The notes below the pieces were generated by a model that had not been told where the DNA came from, did no database searches, and worked only from the letters and a program-made list of their open reading frames with translations. 64,000 nt of DNA from Ophioderma brevispina (Eukaryota > Echinodermata > Ophiuroidea > Amphilepidida > Ophiodermatidae). The stretch covers positions 1 through 64,000 of the forward strand of contig JAMKCH010019857.1 of assembly GCA_023653785.1 (NCBI GenBank). The letters are read 5' to 3'. Both the position numbers and the translations under genes were made by a program. Of the stretch, positions 60,393 through 64,000 are shown one piece after another (position 1 is the first letter of the stretch; every line of letters starts with the position of its first letter).

Positions 60393-60636
60393 CAACTTTT
60401 AATAACACTACACAATATTAAAATTGCATTCTGCAGAAATCTTGACACAAAAAATATGCAAACATTCCAACCTCAACTACATAACTATAGTAAAATAACC
60501 AGAATTTGCCATTAAAATATTGCCTTTGGTTAGAGGTCAAGACGCTTCCAATTTCACAACTGGCACAAATGAATCCCACATATCCCTTACCTTCAAATGG
60601 GGGCAGCTATATCTCACGGATCCTACCAGTACTTAA

Positions 60637-60683
60637 AGGTGCTTGTTTCGATTGAGTTTTGTACTTGATCGGAACAAGCAACT
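60637..60683. mobile_element. 47-bp TTAA-flanked micro-palindrome
   Basis: AGGTGCTTGTTTCGAT faces ATCGGAACAAGCAACT with a loop of about 15 bp. TTAA flanks both sides (60633-60636, 60684-60687). It probably is a minimal MITE; the same end occurs alone at 55939-55955. Confidence 0.75.
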
Positions 60684-60687
60684 TTAA

Positions 60688-63600
60688 TCTTAGTGGCTTC
60701 ACAATACTACTGGTTGAAGGAAACTTTGATCACCAAAATACTGAAATTGAACTTGGCGACCTAGAGAAAAAAATGTGGAGAGCAAACATAGGGATGAACT
60801 AAATGCGTCTAAGCTGGCCATGTATTGATATGAACGCACCAAGGACCTTACATTGTCCCAACAGCTACCATCTCCTAGATATATGCAACAGTATTTATCA
60901 ATTGCATCATGTCCATACAGTGACTATTCCGAGCCTGGTTCAGATACGCATACTTCACTTGTGTACCACGGTGCATAATCCAAACCCTGTAATCAATCAG
61001 CCGAGATCACACCAACATGCTTATTTCTTGTACAACCTTTGAGAAAACTACATTGTCAATCATAGCAGACAAAGGAATAGAGGTTATCTTTTTCACTCAT
61101 GCGTGCCCACTAACAAAAGATTGCTCATTCCATAATATTTGTCATTCATATCTATTCAATAAGTGGCCTCAAATAAATAAAGAACTTGTGTACTGCATTC
61201 GAAGAATGAACCAACCTTTTATGGGCATCTATTGTTAATGCTACTTATTCATCGCACAATATGTGTTTATAAATGGAGTTTAGCTCGGCCCTGCCTAGTT
61301 AGCTATATGAAAATTACAGAACTAATGCGACAACAACTAGGTCATTTGCATGTTGTATGTGAGACAAGCATCATGGCACAAATGCCTGTATTGTGCTCAA
61401 GAACAATGGGCGAATACTTGGCGAATTAATTTCATGATTACGTATGGATACCATAAAAGTACTACAGTGCTATATGACTAATTGCGTCTAAATCTGTAGG
61501 GCTGCAAAAAGATTGTTTTTTCCCCTTTACTTTCACCAAAACATATTGCAAATGCTGTGTAAAACCTAAAAACCTTTCAAAATTAAAGTACAAAAGCAAA
61601 ATTAAACACTGACAAGACAGTTCTTGAACCACTAGTGCACATGCCTTTTGCGATCCACTTTCCTTCACTCTCTGCACAAGTTGTCCTCTAATGACCTTGA
61701 CCTTGCCCCGTAAGTGAAGTCTAACCATACAAAACTGCAAGTCTTCTATTGTGCACTTGTGACCTGTGAACTTTAACACACATACATACAGGAAGGCCAT
61801 ACAGAATTTGGATTAGTTTGTGCCTCCCTAACACAGTGCAGACAACACAAAATGACTTAAAGGTAAATTGACACTCGTTTATGGCAAATGTTTCAGTTTT
61901 GGACATTTTCTATGAAATTCAAAGCCTACAACGATAACAGTTTCATGTTTCATGCCCCAACTCTTTATGTCGCAATACATCTATACATGATTCAAGCTTA
62001 TTAAGAATGGTACCGTGACAGCCCCCCCCCCCATGTGCCAGGATAGACCGTTGCTCATCATGCCATTTAACTATGGAATTCCCTCTCATTTTAAGAATAA
62101 TTACATATCTACGAGGCCTATGATTTGTATGATGCGGCCTTTCTATATCAAATCCTGTTACAGAGAGCCCATCCTACAAAATATAATATTCATACCCGGT
62201 TGCCTGCCTAAAAAAGTTGAAATAAATGAGCAATTCATGGGAGGAATGTTAGGGGGTCTTCCTATGGCCTCATGAATATGAAAGGCCAATTTCCCAGGGT
62301 ACCTTCAGAAAAGAGAGGAAGAAGAAGAAGAGGGAGGGAAAATCTCCTGTGCTCAACCCCCCTCCGAACTCTCACCTCTCCCTTTCGTCCTACCTACCAC
62401 TCTTACTTCAATCACCCTTGACTATACTAATACGAGTTGTATGACAGGCTGTCAATAGCCCACAAATCCAGTAGCGATTAGCCTAGCTATCTTGAAAGTT
62501 GAACCATAAATTGCTGAACATATATTAGCCATACATTAATATTCTACCCTTTGTAAATGAATATATACAAAGGGTAAAATAGCGGAGAAATCCTAACATC
62601 CGATAAGCCTGATGCTAACATCATAATTACTGCGTAGTAACGGACAATTCTCTACCTGAATTTAGGGAAATAATACAATAACCTTTGGAGACAATGACTA
62701 TAAAACTAGTAGTTCTACAAAGGGCTGGCTACACAGATTGCTATTCAAATTCTCAAAAATTTGCATTAATTAATATCCATACTCTTTACAATGCCACCCA
62801 TATATTTTAAAACAAATTAAGGATTAACTTGGGGGGACATAATAACTGTCTAAGGTTAATAGCGCAATGAAAAACCATTGTTCCTAAAGGTACTTGGAGG
62901 GAATAAAGAACAACTTGTAAACACTTTATGTACTGCTTCAGGGTGCTTTATACAAGTAAACACTAAAAAGCTAATACACAAGGGCATGCAAATGAAATAA
63001 AATATATCAGAATATGAAGCAGTATGAAAGAGCTTAAAGGTCAAATCATGAATGACACTGAGTGTGTTATATTAGCCTCATTTTGTGATTGAAAATATAT
63101 GTGATTTTTCAATTTTACTTTGCAAAAAATATCTCATGGAAAAAATCACTGTTTATTGGGGAAGGAAATCCCCTAGTGCCATATTGAGATCAGACCAGGT
63201 ATTTACTAGAAGATTGTGCCCAAGAGAAGAAAGTGGAATTCCCCTAGTGCTATGTTGGGATCATGCACCTGTTGTTTGAGGCAAATTGTTTAGCATGAGT
63301 CAAAAAACACATTGCATTATTTGGGGATTGCCCCATGATATTATAAATGTGAGTGATGCAATGCAGATGATGTTGTTTATGGAAATCCAATGGTCAGTGC
63401 AAGATTAATGTTTATGCATGTGATGCTGCAAGATTGTTTGTTAGAGATGGGGGAATCTAGCTGTGAAAGTAAATACTACTCAGTGAAAGACTGAGGGCCA
63501 GCAGTTGTAACCAGAAGACTATTACAATATAGTTATAGGTAGTTTAATCTACAATAATTTAAGATTTGTGCTTTACATAGTGCCAGGATTAGATTAATTG

Positions 63601-63840
63601 GAGGACCACAGGAGCTTGAAAGTTGTACTGTCTGCTGTCGACTTTTAAGGCAAAAGAGCTTTGTTTTTGAATCAAAGGGTGATTCCAGTTTGTGGTCCTA
63701 TATGAGGAAGATTAGCGGGAGAATGATGGTGGGAGACTACCGGGATTGTTTGAAGAATATTAGCGTAGTCGAGGAGGACCCTATCGCCGTGAACATGCTG
63801 GACAAATGTTATCTTCTGGACTGAGAAGATTCACATGCAA
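60688..63840. other. Unannotated DNA
   Basis: Three plus-strand frames (60803-61429) have no domains. A 12-bp-stem hairpin, TACCCTTTGT...ACAAAGGGTA, lies at 62546-62577. TCCCCTAGTGC recurs near 63168 and 63241. I see no gene. Confidence 0.5.
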
Positions 63841-63845
63841 TATAC

Positions 63846-64000
63846 CGGGGATCTTGCAGAGTGGTTTGACACAAATATTGGTGTGCGCCCAGGGATGTCT
63901 TGTATCACCGGGATATTCGATCAACAAACTATATCTTGGATCTTACAGAGTGTTGAAACAAAAAAAAAAACCTATTGGCGTGCGCCAGGATGTTCTTCTA
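63846..64000 (+). repeat. Start of a roughly 90-bp repeat at the window edge
   Basis: GGATCTTGCAGAGTGGTTTG (63849) and GGATCTTACAGAGTGTTGAA (63938) are each followed by ATTGGTGTGCGCC/ATTGGCGTGCGCC and AGGATGT. The array may continue outside the window. Confidence 0.65.

Overview
The window looks like nuclear DNA from a marine-invertebrate-like animal. It is AT-rich, has no dense coding track, and is packed with decayed transposable elements, short inverted-repeat elements (MITEs), microsatellites and minisatellites. A GT/AG intron with a pyrimidine tract, tRNA-derived SINE relics, and fragments of LINE, Ty3/Gypsy, Penelope-like and mariner-like elements all point to a metazoan. I cannot name the phylum or species from sequence alone. 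No bacterial operon, CRISPR array, rRNA or intact tRNA gene was seen.

I can support one host gene, on the minus strand. Exon 1 (35829 down to 34803) begins at an ATG that has an in-frame stop nine codons upstream. It encodes a low-complexity Arg/Ser-rich protein with many R-R-x-S sites. Exon 2 (13804 down to 12874) encodes an acidic then basic Ser-rich tail ending in the CaaX box Cys-Val-Ile-Leu. A GT donor and an AG acceptor with matching codon phase (AG + T = Ser) join them across an intron of about 21 kb. One frameshift in exon 1, and at least four frameshifts plus one TGA in exon 2, mean that it is either a decaying gene or a real gene in an indel-prone assembly.

Layout: 1-12.4 kb is intergenic, with a dispersed repeat seen twice (one copy carrying a nested MITE), a SINE relic and a GC-rich island near 7.5-7.9 kb. 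12.8-35.8 kb is the gene; its intron holds palindromic minisatellites, several TTAA-flanked MITEs, large ACTC/GAGT palindromes, a 116-bp hairpin and two recent duplications. 36-50 kb contains hAT-type MITEs (one with an 8-bp target duplication and an empty site elsewhere in the window), a third duplication, tRNA-like relics, a Penelope-like fragment and a mariner-like end. 51.0-53.6 kb is a decayed minus-strand LINE. 54-64 kb contains another MITE copy, two related 21-bp minisatellites flanking a Ty3/Gypsy RT-RNase H fragment, and otherwise featureless AT-rich DNA.

No multi-gene system is visible. The strongest leads are the broken CaaX gene, the three near-identical duplications that each carry a 21-22 nt A-run at a junction, and the set of fold-back elements.
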